Source: Chitinophaga pinensis (GTDB lineage: Bacteria; Bacteroidota; Bacteroidia; M30B66). From it: a stretch of 6,946 nt of DNA. A model generated the notes under the pieces. That model ran no database searches, had not been told where the DNA came from, and was given only the letters and a program-made list of their open reading frames with translations. This document shows positions 1 through 6,675 of this stretch, in pieces (the first letter of the stretch is position 1; the number at the start of each line of letters is the position of its first letter). Location of the stretch: the NCBI GenBank assembly GCA_943333015.1, contig CALQRR010000088.1:1-6946 (forward strand), in the 5' to 3' direction. Both the position numbers and the translations under genes were made by a program.

Positions 1-1
1 A

Positions 2-2803
2 ACACTTTCGTTCCATGCATTTGCGCAAACAGGCAAGATCACAGGAACCGTTTCTGATGCGAAAACAGGTGAGACGCTTATCGGAGTTGCTGTTTATATA
101 AACGGTACAACGACTGGCGGCAGTTCTGATTTGGACGGACACTATACCATTGCAAACCTGACACCGGGAACGTATGAGGTAGCCGCAAAATACATTTCAT
201 TTAAAACCAAATTAATCGCAGGAGTTATAGTGAAGGGTGGAGAAACAGTGGTGTTAAATCTTTCTCTAGAAGAAAATACAACAGATTTGAAAGAAGTGAT
301 CATATCTGCTTCGTTCAACAGAGAATCTTCCAATACTCTTTTATTGGAACAAAAAAATGCCGTGATGGTCAGCGATGGAATCTCTGCTGATATCATCCGT
401 AAAACACCCGACAATTCGGCCTCTGATGTCATGAAACGCATTTCAGGAGCAAGTATTCAGGACAACAAATTTGCTGTAATCAGAGGATTGAACGACAGGT
501 ATAACTTAGCCTTTATCAATGGCGCCCCTTTGCCGAGCACAGAATCTGATCGCAGAGCATTTTCATTCGACTTGTTCCCATCAAACATGCTCGACAATCT
601 GGTCATTTTCAAAACAGCGAGTCCGGATATGCCCGCAGAATTTGCCGGTGGACTAATACAGATAAATACGAAAGAAATCCCCGACGAATCTTTTTTCAGT
701 GTGACAGCATCGGGTGGTTACAATGCAATAACAACATTTAAAAGCCGACTCTTTTATGAAGGAAGTAAAACCGACTGGCTTGGCTATGATAATGGAACAC
801 GCAGCATTCCAGAAGGAATTCCTGGGATAACGGATTTCAAGGAGCTTTCAAATTCAGATACGAACAAGATCAATTTCGGCAAACTGTTTTCCAATAATTG
901 GCAGGTAAAATCGGATAAAGCTCCTGTGAACAATAACTTTCAAATTGCAGCAGGGATTCCGTTTACCGTGTTTGGAGCGCAAGCTGGTGTGGTTGCATCA
1001 CTTTCGAGAAATGAGACCTATCGGTTTTCGGAAGTAAAACGTAATTATTATGATGTGGTAGACAATAACACACTGCTGACAGCATACAACGACAGCTCGC
1101 ACAAGCATGAAGTACTTTCTGGGGCGTTGTTCAATTTCTCCATAAAACCGGGTGCGAAATCGAAGATTACGTTTAAAAACTCCTATACACTAAATGGAGA
1201 AGATCAAACCGTTCGCCGACGGGGATTAAGCAGTATCAATTTGCCCGGTTCAGAAATTGAGATTAAAAACACTGCACTTTGGTACACAGAGAACCGGCTT
1301 TTCACATCTCAACTAAACGGAGAGCATGTGTTTTCAAAATGGAACGCAAAGTTCAAATGGACAGGAGGATATTCGAACATTCAACGTGAGGTACCAGATT
1401 TTCGTCGTGTTTCCTATAGTCGTTTGCTCAGTGATTCCACAGGCCCGTTTCGTGCACAGATGGGTAATCAGGTCCAACTTGAACAGGCAGGAAGATTCTT
1501 CTCAACACTGAACGAAGACATTCGAAGTTTCGGGGGAGATCTGACGATTCCACTTGAGCCGCTCAATGGAAAAAACATCAGTTCAACATTTAAAATCGGT
1601 TACTATTTTCAGGAACGCGCCAGACAGTTTAACGCACGTCAATTTGGATACATTTTCAGAGCAGGAGCAGGTGTGCCGGCAGCAATTCGGGAATATGGAC
1701 TTGACAGTATTTTCGACCCCAACAACTTTATTTTTAAGAATGGACGCTACTTTATGCTCGAGGAAGCGACCAATCCGAACGACCGATACACGGCAAGTTC
1801 TCGTTTGAATGCAGGATACGCCATGTTGGACCAGAAGCTTTTCAATAAACTGCGCCTTGTTTATGGGATGCGGTTTGAAGAATTCCTTCAAAAACTTGGC
1901 TCTTTGAATTCCAATGCAGATTCGGTGAATGTGCGCACATTGAAACAGGATTTCCTTCCATCAATTAATGCCACGTATGAGCTGACTGCAAAATCCAATC
2001 TGCGCTTTTCAGCATCGCGCACACTCTCACGACCGGAATTTCGGGAGATTGCCCCTTTTGCCTTTTTCGATTTCAACATTGATTATGTCGTTTCAGGAAA
2101 CCCGGAATTGAAACGAGCATCGATCCAAAACTTTGATCTGCGGTATGAATATTTCCCAGGTGGTGGTGAAGTGATTTCAGTGTCGGCATTTTCAAAACAA
2201 TTTACCGATGCTATTGAATTCATAAACGATATTGATGTAGGCGCAGGGAGTCGTCGGTTCGGTTACCGTAATGTGCCCAAAGCCAATAACTACGGGGCAG
2301 AACTTGAGATAAGAAAAAACTTTGCTTTCCTTGATTCCTCCTTACAAACGAAGTTCTTCTCCAACCTTAGTTTTATTGGAAACTTCTCCTACATCATCTC
2401 CAAAATCGACCTAACACAATTCGGTTTAGCGAGCACAGGCATTCGGCCACTGCAGGGACAATCTCCCTATATTATTAATACAGGTCTGCAATTTAATGAT
2501 GCTGATAAAGGCATGGGAGCAAGCCTGATGATTAACCGTGTTGGTCGTCGAATTGCGTTTGTTGGGAATGCTGCCATTCCAGATATCTACGAAAATCCAA
2601 GAACGATTGTAGATCTTCAGATTTCGAAAATGGTTTTCAAAAAACTTAACCTCAAGCTAACAATCGGAGATATTCTTGCGCAAAACTCCATCTTCTATAT
2701 GGATCTAAACAAGAACAAAAAATTCGACAAAGAAGGCGACAACACCGTTTTCGATTATACGTTTGGAATGAATGTCAGTTTTGGAGCAACACTGAAGTTC
2801 TAA
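2..2803 (+). CDS. TonB-dependent outer-membrane receptor with carboxypeptidase-regulatory-like N-terminal domain (5' end cut by window edge)
   Basis: The frame is open from base 2 to the TAA at 2801-2803, giving 933 visible residues. The first residues (ending AFA before Q9) look like the end of a signal peptide, so probably only a few tens of codons are missing. Residues about 11-90 form a carboxypeptidase-D regulatory-like beta-sandwich (GKITGTVSDAKTGETLIG, then DGHYTIANLTPGTYEV), as in many Bacteroidota receptors. LKEVIISA (96-103) is a Ton-box-like segment. The plug follows (about 103-225), with VIRGLNDRYN (159-168) and NGAPLPSTESDRRAFSFDLF (173-192). The rest is a 22-strand-type barrel ending in a terminal Phe, the usual outer-membrane assembly signal. 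The family imports bulky or scarce substrates using TonB/ExbBD energy. The substrate is not readable: no SusD partner or catabolic gene is nearby. The apparent TTG/Met at 131 is internal to the first domain, not the start. Family assignment is very sure; substrate unknown. Confidence 0.96.
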   Translation, partial: TLSFHAFAQTGKITGTVSDAKTGETLIGVAVYINGTTTGGSSDLDGHYTIANLTPGTYEVAAKYISFKTKLIAGVIVKGGETVVLNLSLEENTTDLKEVIISASFNRESSNTLLLEQKNAVMVSDGISADIIRKTPDNSASDVMKRISGASIQDNKFAVIRGLNDRYNLAFINGAPLPSTESDRRAFSFDLFPSNMLDNLVIFKTASPDMPAEFAGGLIQINTKEIPDESFFSVTASGGYNAITTFKSRLFYEGSKTDWLGYDNGTRSIPEGIPGITDFKELSNSDTNKINFGKLFSNNWQVKSDKAPVNNNFQIAAGIPFTVFGAQAGVVASLSRNETYRFSEVKRNYYDVVDNNTLLTAYNDSSHKHEVLSGALFNFSIKPGAKSKITFKNSYTLNGEDQTVRRRGLSSINLPGSEIEIKNTALWYTENRLFTSQLNGEHVFSKWNAKFKWTGGYSNIQREVPDFRRVSYSRLLSDSTGPFRAQMGNQVQLEQAGRFFSTLNEDIRSFGGDLTIPLEPLNGKNISSTFKIGYYFQERARQFNARQFGYIFRAGAGVPAAIREYGLDSIFDPNNFIFKNGRYFMLEEATNPNDRYTASSRLNAGYAMLDQKLFNKLRLVYGMRFEEFLQKLGSLNSNADSVNVRTLKQDFLPSINATYELTAKSNLRFSASRTLSRPEFREIAPFAFFDFNIDYVVSGNPELKRASIQNFDLRYEYFPGGGEVISVSAFSKQFTDAIEFINDIDVGAGSRRFGYRNVPKANNYGAELEIRKNFAFLDSSLQTKFFSNLSFIGNFSYIISKIDLTQFGLASTGIRPLQGQSPYIINTGLQFNDADKGMGASLMINRVGRRIAFVGNAAIPDIYENPRTIVDLQISKMVFKKLNLKLTIGDILAQNSIFYMDLNKNKKFDKEGDNTVFDYTFGMNVSFGATLKF

Positions 2804-2826
2804 TCAATGTTAACAAATCACTAAGG

Positions 2827-2850
2827 AAGCCTGCCTCGAGCAGGCTTTTT
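2827..2850 (+). terminator. Rho-independent terminator after the TonB-dependent receptor gene
   Basis: A perfect 8-bp stem, AAGCCTGC paired with GCAGGCTT around a 5-base CTCGA loop, runs directly into a T tract (2846-2850). It begins 23 bases after the receptor stop codon. It should end the receptor transcript before the downstream T9SS protein gene, arguing that the two are separate transcription units. Confidence 0.9.
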
Positions 2851-2871
2851 ACTTACACGTACAGGGCCGTT

Positions 2872-2890
2872 TGTTAATTTAAGTTTAACA
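2872..2890. promoter_or_regulatory. Candidate operator: TGTTAA-N7-TTAACA dyad upstream of the T9SS protein gene
   Basis: A 6-bp inverted repeat with a 7-base spacer (TGTTAATTTAAGTTTAACA) lies 65 bases before the chosen start of the secreted-protein gene. The same half-site occurs as a perfect palindrome, TGTTAACA, at 2808-2815 just after the receptor stop. Dyads of this size are typical of dimeric regulator binding sites. However, the DNA is AT-rich, TGTTAA also occurs once inside the downstream gene (about 4767), and no regulator gene is in the window. I see no good TTTG/TAnnTTTG promoter here; the nearest partial -7 match is GACTTTTG at 2922-2929, without a -33 partner. Confidence 0.3.
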
Positions 2891-2955
2891 GGTCCTTAAT
2901 GGATAGAGTTTCTAAGGGTTGGACTTTTGTAACAGACAAACAACTACTCCATCCG

Positions 2956-4851
2956 ATGAAAAAACTTTACGCTTTCCTGATGCTGTTGCTTCCATTCTTT
3001 GCAATTGCTCAAACGCCAACGAAAACGATTTCGGGCAATATTACATCGAATTACACTTTTCATAACGACACAATCTACATTCTAGATGGTTTCGTATTTG
3101 TGAAAAACAATGCAACACTTTCCATTGAACCGGGAACAATTGTTAAAGCAGTAAAAGCAACACGTTCAACATTGGTTGTTACGATGGGTTCAAAAATCAA
3201 TGCCGATGGCACGAAGGCACGTCCGATTGTTTTTACATCAAACGAAACAGCTGGCAATCGTTCCTCTGGAGATTGGGGAGGTATTGTAATACTGGGTAAG
3301 AATATTATCAATCGCCCCGCAGATTGCACCACGTGTCCGGGAACAGCTGTTGCCGCAACACTTGAAGGAAACCAGAATGCGATTGAAGGAGATATTGATA
3401 ATGTGAACGGAGATGGATTGTATGGAGGAGCACTTTCCAACGACAATTCCGGAATACTGCGTTATGTACGTATTGAATTTGCGGGAGTGATAATCACAAC
3501 CGGAAATGAAATCAACGGACTTACACTAGGAGCTGTTGGGAACGGAACGACGATTGAGCACGTTCAGGTGAATCAATCTAACGATGATGCATTTGAATGG
3601 TTTGGAGGAAATGTAAATTGTAAGTACCTCGTTTCGACAGGGGCTATTGATGATGATTTTGACACTGATTTTGGATTCAGTGGAAAAATTCAGTTTGCCG
3701 TTGCTCAGCGCGACAGTTTCAATTACGACACAGGTTCAAGCCCAACAACCAATGGATTTGAGTCCGACAATGACGGCGCAGGTAGCTATGCAGGTCCACG
3801 AACGTCAGCTGTCTTTTCTAATGGAACCATGGTCGGCCCCGCGGCCTCTTCATCTCTCAGCGATCCAGGTTCATTCCAGAACGCTGCGCGTCTTCGCAGA
3901 AATACAACCGAATCTTTATTTAACTCCGTATTCATTGGCTTCCCAACTGGTATTTTGATTGATGGGGCAGGTACAACAACGGCATATTTGAACGATACAT
4001 TATTGCTAAAGAATAACATCGTTGCAGGAGCATTGGGAAGAAACATCACGACCAATCAAGCCCCAGAATACAGCAATGTGATCACCAAATTCATGGCTCA
4101 AGGAAACGATACTTCTGATACGTTTGCTGGGTTATTGAATGATCCGTTTAATTACACAAACCCAGACTGGAAACCATCCACTGGCTCAACAGCAATCAAC
4201 GGTGCCGCATTTACAGGTTCGTTGATTAGTGATGCTTTCTTTTCTGCAGTTACGTTTCGCGGAGCATTTGGTACTGAAGATTGGACAGCATGCTGGACAG
4301 AATTTGATCCCAACAATCAACCTTACACTTCACCGATCAACCTGAATCCTTCGGCAGATTTCACCTCTTCCAGTGTTGGTTTGGAAGCGACTTTCGCAAA
4401 TACTTCTTCATCGAGCGCTACTTCCTACAGCTGGAATTTCGGAGATGCTGGGACATCAACAGAAACATCACCATCACATACCTACAATGCAGAAGGGACA
4501 TATACCGTTACTCTGATTGCATTTAGTGCCTGTGGAAGCGATACTACTACATCAGACATTACAGTTGTCCCAGTTGGTATTGAAAACATCAATGCATTGG
4601 CTGTTCAGGTTCGTCCAAATCCGGCGACTGAAAATGCTCAATTGAGTTTCAGTCTTTCATCAGCATCGGAAACATTAGTAGAAGTACTTGACATTACAGG
4701 AAAACGTATCGACCTGGTTTATTCAGGCACACTGAATCAGGGCAATCAGACGTTCTCCCTATCTACTGTTAATTATACATCTGGTATCTACCTAGTTCGT
4801 ATTAACACTGAAAAGGCAGTACAAACCGTTCGTTTGGTTGTTTCAAAATAA
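2956..4851 (+). CDS. Secreted beta-helix-like protein with PKD domain and T9SS type A sorting tail
   Basis: The product is 631 residues. MKKLYAFLMLLLPFFAIAQ is a signal peptide with cleavage after AIA18; this fixes the ATG at 2956 rather than the in-frame ATG at 2899, which would put 19 polar residues in front of it. Residues about 20-440 are Gly/Asn/Asp-rich with recurrent beta-strand patterns (GDWGGIVILGK 105-115, NGLTLGAVGNGTTIEHVQV 187-205, DDAFEWFGG 210-218, DDDFDTDFGFSGKIQF 232-247), suggesting a right-handed beta-helix. A PKD domain follows (about 464-538; YSWNFGD 491-497, SHTYNAEGTYTVTL 507-520). Residues about 548-631 are the Por-secretion tail (PNPA 554-557, LDITGK 568-573, SGIYLVRI 609-616, C-terminal VVSK). 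Such tails send proteins through the T9SS to the surface or medium. Proteins of this pattern, as I recall, often neighbour TonB receptors in Bacteroidota, so it may bind or present that receptor's substrate. No catalytic motif was recognised. CTTC at 124-127 could be a disulfide or metal site. Confidence 0.93.
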   Translation: MKKLYAFLMLLLPFFAIAQTPTKTISGNITSNYTFHNDTIYILDGFVFVKNNATLSIEPGTIVKAVKATRSTLVVTMGSKINADGTKARPIVFTSNETAGNRSSGDWGGIVILGKNIINRPADCTTCPGTAVAATLEGNQNAIEGDIDNVNGDGLYGGALSNDNSGILRYVRIEFAGVIITTGNEINGLTLGAVGNGTTIEHVQVNQSNDDAFEWFGGNVNCKYLVSTGAIDDDFDTDFGFSGKIQFAVAQRDSFNYDTGSSPTTNGFESDNDGAGSYAGPRTSAVFSNGTMVGPAASSSLSDPGSFQNAARLRRNTTESLFNSVFIGFPTGILIDGAGTTTAYLNDTLLLKNNIVAGALGRNITTNQAPEYSNVITKFMAQGNDTSDTFAGLLNDPFNYTNPDWKPSTGSTAINGAAFTGSLISDAFFSAVTFRGAFGTEDWTACWTEFDPNNQPYTSPINLNPSADFTSSSVGLEATFANTSSSSATSYSWNFGDAGTSTETSPSHTYNAEGTYTVTLIAFSACGSDTTTSDITVVPVGIENINALAVQVRPNPATENAQLSFSLSSASETLVEVLDITGKRIDLVYSGTLNQGNQTFSLSTVNYTSGIYLVRINTEKAVQTVRLVVSK

Positions 4852-4873
4852 GCATACCAATTGTGAATCAAGG

Positions 4874-4902
4874 AAAGGCCTCTGCGAAAGCAGGGGCTTT
4901 TT
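4874..4902 (+). terminator. Rho-independent terminator after the T9SS protein gene
   Basis: A 12-bp stem (4874-4885 with 4890-4901, two G-U pairs) is closed by a GAAA tetraloop and runs into a T tract at 4898-4902. It starts 23 bases after the TAA. Read on the minus strand, the two G-U pairs become mismatches and the T tract is only three bases long (followed by CC), so it would serve the convergent lipoprotein gene less well. No other terminator was seen for that gene. Confidence 0.9.
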
Positions 4903-4920
4903 CATGTTGGAACGCACACA

Positions 4921-5454
4921 TTACTTGTGGAGAATAATCTCAGGAGTTTGAATCTGATTGCTGCGATTCAGTGAACGATCAACAATGGTGATATCATATC
5001 GTATGGTATCGTAGGGCGAAAATGGATTGTTGGTAAACAGTGACATATATATGTCGCCCTCCAGCGCTTTATTTTGCCCGGCTGGGGTAAGATTGGGAAT
5101 TCGGCTGTGATTGCTCAACGTATCGCCACCAGGGACTAAAGGCGGCAGAACAATTCTCACCCATTCGCCCGCCTGTTTCTCAAAATAGTTAATGAAAAAA
5201 TTATAGTAAAACGGGGATGTTTTGTTGAAAGGCGGAAAAGTATCTGATGGACTCAATCCAACATCGCCATCACCATCGGTAAAATAAAGGTGTAAAATCC
5301 CGATTGAATCTTTGCCCTGTGCGTTGAGTACCTGACTGAATTCCCGGAAAGCAATAACAGGCTCAACAGAAAACTGTTTATCCTTTCTACAGGAAAACAT
5401 CAATCCGGGGAATAGTATTAGGAAGAGGTGGTGTAATTTTGGCCGGCAAAACAT
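4921..5454 (-). CDS. Small lipoprotein of unknown function, DGDGD-containing
   Basis: With the ATG at 5452-5454 the product is 177 residues. It begins MFCRPKLHHLFLILFPGLMF and has a lipobox-like LMFSC ending at Cys22, the expected lipidation site. This gives a normal-length lipoprotein signal. An upstream in-frame ATG at 5479-5481 would add nine residues (MEKCRYLRK) and is also possible. The mature part is beta-rich, with HLYFTDGDGDVGLSPSDTFP at 55-74, a DxDxD calcium-loop-like cluster, then RIPNLTPAGQNKALEGDIYM at 118-137 and YDTIRYDITIVDRSLNRSN at 148-166. I recognise this as a pattern that recurs in uncharacterised Bacteroidota lipoproteins, but know no function. After the Cys comes RKDK, only faintly like the K-(D/E) rich export signal of surface lipoproteins, so inner or outer leaflet cannot be decided. 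It is convergent with the T9SS gene and divergent from the LuxE-like gene. Confidence 0.85.
   Translation of the reverse strand: MFCRPKLHHLFLILFPGLMFSCRKDKQFSVEPVIAFREFSQVLNAQGKDSIGILHLYFTDGDGDVGLSPSDTFPPFNKTSPFYYNFFINYFEKQAGEWVRIVLPPLVPGGDTLSNHSRIPNLTPAGQNKALEGDIYMSLFTNNPFSPYDTIRYDITIVDRSLNRSNQIQTPEIILHK
5434..5441 (+). promoter_or_regulatory. Candidate -7 promoter element for the LuxE-like gene
   Basis: TAATTTTG matches the Bacteroidota -7 consensus TAnnTTTG exactly and lies 41 bases before the GTG start, so transcription would begin near 5447. No TTTG is present 18-20 bases upstream, so the -33 element is missing or degenerate. The element lies inside the lipoprotein gene's signal-peptide codons. 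A small dyad, ATCTT-ACG-AAGAT at 5453-5465, sits just downstream and could be a leader hairpin or a binding site between the divergent genes. Confidence 0.35.
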
Positions 5455-5482
5455 CTTACGAAGATAACGGCATTTTTCCATC

Positions 5483-6481
5483 GTGTTTCCACTAGAACGA
5501 ATCGCTTTACGAAGTTCCATTTTCGATATCTCCTCAAAACAGGAGTTCCGGGAGATGTGCCTGCGTGTTTTCCGTTATCAGGCGAAGCACAATCCGGTGT
5601 ATTCAGCCTGGCTTGATGCATTACAAAAAGATCCGTTCCAAGTTGGATCTCCCGAAGAAATTCCATTTTTACCCATACGCTTCTTCAAAGAACAACGCGT
5701 TTTTACAACAGAAATAGAACAGCAAATCACCTTCAGCAGTTCTGGAACAACAGGAATAACTACGTCTTCGCATTTGGTTGCTGAAGCGCTTCTCTACCAG
5801 GAAAGTTTTCTGAAGGGGTTTGAAAGGGAATATGGGAATCCGGCTGAATATGTGATTCTCGGATTGCTTCCAGCATATTTGGAGCGCCCGGGGTCCTCTC
5901 TCGTATATATGACTCAAGGTCTCATTGATCAATCTCAGCATCCCGAAAGCGGATTTTACCTGAACAATCTGAATGAGTTATCAACGGTGCTTCAGCATTT
6001 AAAGGAACGCAATCAGAAAGTATGGCTCATCGGAGTGAGCTTCGCGTTGCTAGATCTTGCAGAACAGGAGCCACCTGTGTGGCCTGGACTTACTGTGGTG
6101 GAAACAGGAGGAATGAAGGGAAGAAGAAAAGAAATGATCCGGGAAGAATTGCATCAAACCATTCGTAAAACCTGGCCAGTAGCGCATATACACAGTGAAT
6201 ATGGCATGACAGAATTATTGAGTCAGGCATGGTTGGGTGATACAGGGCGGTTCCATTGTCCACCGTGGATGGATGTTTGTATTCGGGATATGAATGACCC
6301 GTTTTGCTTGCTGGGCGTAGAAAAAAGCGGAGGATTGAATGTAATCGATTTGGCAAATCTGGACAGTTGTTCATTTATTTCAACCCAAGACCTTGGAAAG
6401 CGGTGGGAAGATGGTACATTTGACGTGTTAGGCCGCTTCGACAACAGTGATTTGCGCGGATGCAACCTGATGATTCAGTAA
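5483..6481 (+). CDS. LuxE/PaaK-like acyl-protein synthetase (adenylate-forming acyltransferase)
   Basis: The 332-residue product resembles the LuxE family of acyl-activating enzymes, a short branch of the ANL (acyl-CoA synthetase/PaaK) superfamily. Visible motifs: IPFLPIRFFKE (60-70); the nucleotide-binding loop FSSSGTTGITTSSH (84-97); ETGGMKGRRKEM (207-218); the SEYGMTE motif (238-244); and the late hinge-like region TQDLGKRW...DVLGRFDNSDLRG (301-326), ending without a large C-terminal lid domain, as in LuxE. Such enzymes form an acyl-adenylate and pass the acyl group to a thiol on themselves or a carrier. LuxC reductase and LuxD thioesterase are absent, so this is not bioluminescence; the real substrate is unknown. 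The start is a GTG at 5483: an in-frame TAA lies at 5465-5467, and the next Met (residue 25, at 5555) would remove the family's usual N-terminal IFDISSKQEF segment. There is no Shine-Dalgarno sequence, which is normal here. Family call sure, substrate not. Confidence 0.9.
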   Translation: MFPLERIALRSSIFDISSKQEFREMCLRVFRYQAKHNPVYSAWLDALQKDPFQVGSPEEIPFLPIRFFKEQRVFTTEIEQQITFSSSGTTGITTSSHLVAEALLYQESFLKGFEREYGNPAEYVILGLLPAYLERPGSSLVYMTQGLIDQSQHPESGFYLNNLNELSTVLQHLKERNQKVWLIGVSFALLDLAEQEPPVWPGLTVVETGGMKGRRKEMIREELHQTIRKTWPVAHIHSEYGMTELLSQAWLGDTGRFHCPPWMDVCIRDMNDPFCLLGVEKSGGLNVIDLANLDSCSFISTQDLGKRWEDGTFDVLGRFDNSDLRGCNLMIQ

Positions 6482-6537
6482 TATCAGATTAAATTTTCGG
6501 TTGATACTTTTTAATAAGAACTGCTGAAAGCTCCTGC

Positions 6538-6556
6538 AGGTGCGATTTTCGCATCT
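6538..6556 (+). terminator. Weak hairpin, possible terminator of the LuxE-like gene
   Basis: AGGTGCGA pairs with TCGCATCT around a TTT loop (8 bp, one G-U), starting 57 bases after the stop codon. Only ATTT follows, so the T tract is poor and termination would be inefficient. It overlaps the palindrome CCTGCAGG at 6533-6540. It may instead be an unrelated hairpin. Confidence 0.3.
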
Positions 6557-6602
6557 ATTTCATGCTCTGAATAAAAGGGTGTGAATTTTACTGTTGATAA
6601 AA

Positions 6603-6633
6603 TTTGCGCAGAAGGATTCTATTCCTATCTTTG
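6603..6633 (+). promoter_or_regulatory. Bacteroidota-type promoter of rplM
   Basis: The -33 element TTTG (6603-6606) and the -7 element TATCTTTG (6626-6633) are separated by exactly 19 bases. Both match the Bacteroidota housekeeping sigma consensus TTTG-N19-TAnnTTTG. Transcription should start near 6638-6641, giving a leader of roughly 36 bases before the GTG of rplM. It means rplM is transcribed from its own strong promoter, independent of the LuxE-like gene upstream. Confidence 0.85.
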
Positions 6634-6654
6634 CAGCCCGTTTGGAAAATCGCA

Positions 6655-6671
6655 TTCTTAAATCCTAAGAA
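6655..6671 (+). promoter_or_regulatory. Small hairpin in the rplM leader next to the start codon
   Basis: TTCTTA pairs perfectly with TAAGAA around a 5-base AATCC loop, ending four bases before the GTG. The stem is AT-rich and weak. It occupies the A-rich stretch that probably serves as the ribosome landing site in the absence of a Shine-Dalgarno sequence. It could modulate L13 translation, but chance is not excluded. Confidence 0.3.
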
Positions 6672-6675
6672 ACAA

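Noticed and set aside
131..133. TTG at 131 as the start of the TonB-dependent receptor
   Set aside because: The frame is open to the window edge, and the upstream residues complete the carboxypeptidase-regulatory-like domain and the end of a signal peptide, so the true start is off the left edge.
142..441. Antisense open frame within the receptor gene
   Set aside because: No recognisable domain or signal; it mirrors the codon pattern of the real gene on the other strand.
2899..2955. Upstream in-frame ATG (2899) as the start of the T9SS protein
   Set aside because: It would place 19 polar residues before a classic signal peptide; the MKKL start at 2956 gives a normal secreted protein.
3075..3446. 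Antisense open frame within the T9SS protein gene (123 codons)
   Set aside because: Composition reflects the Gly/Asn-rich sense strand; no plausible start context or known motif.
5482..5520. Longer lipoprotein start at 5520 (minus strand)
   Set aside because: It would add a 22-residue non-signal-like N-terminus and overlap the LuxE-like gene by 38 bases; starts at 5454 or 5481 fit a lipoprotein signal better.
5418..5666. Minus-strand open frame spanning the lipoprotein/LuxE-like junction
   Set aside because: It overlaps two well-supported genes in other frames and has no family features.
6533..6540. CCTGCAGG palindrome as an operator
   Set aside because: It is an 8-base palindrome in a region with another hairpin and no repeated copy; chance or part of the weak terminator is simpler.
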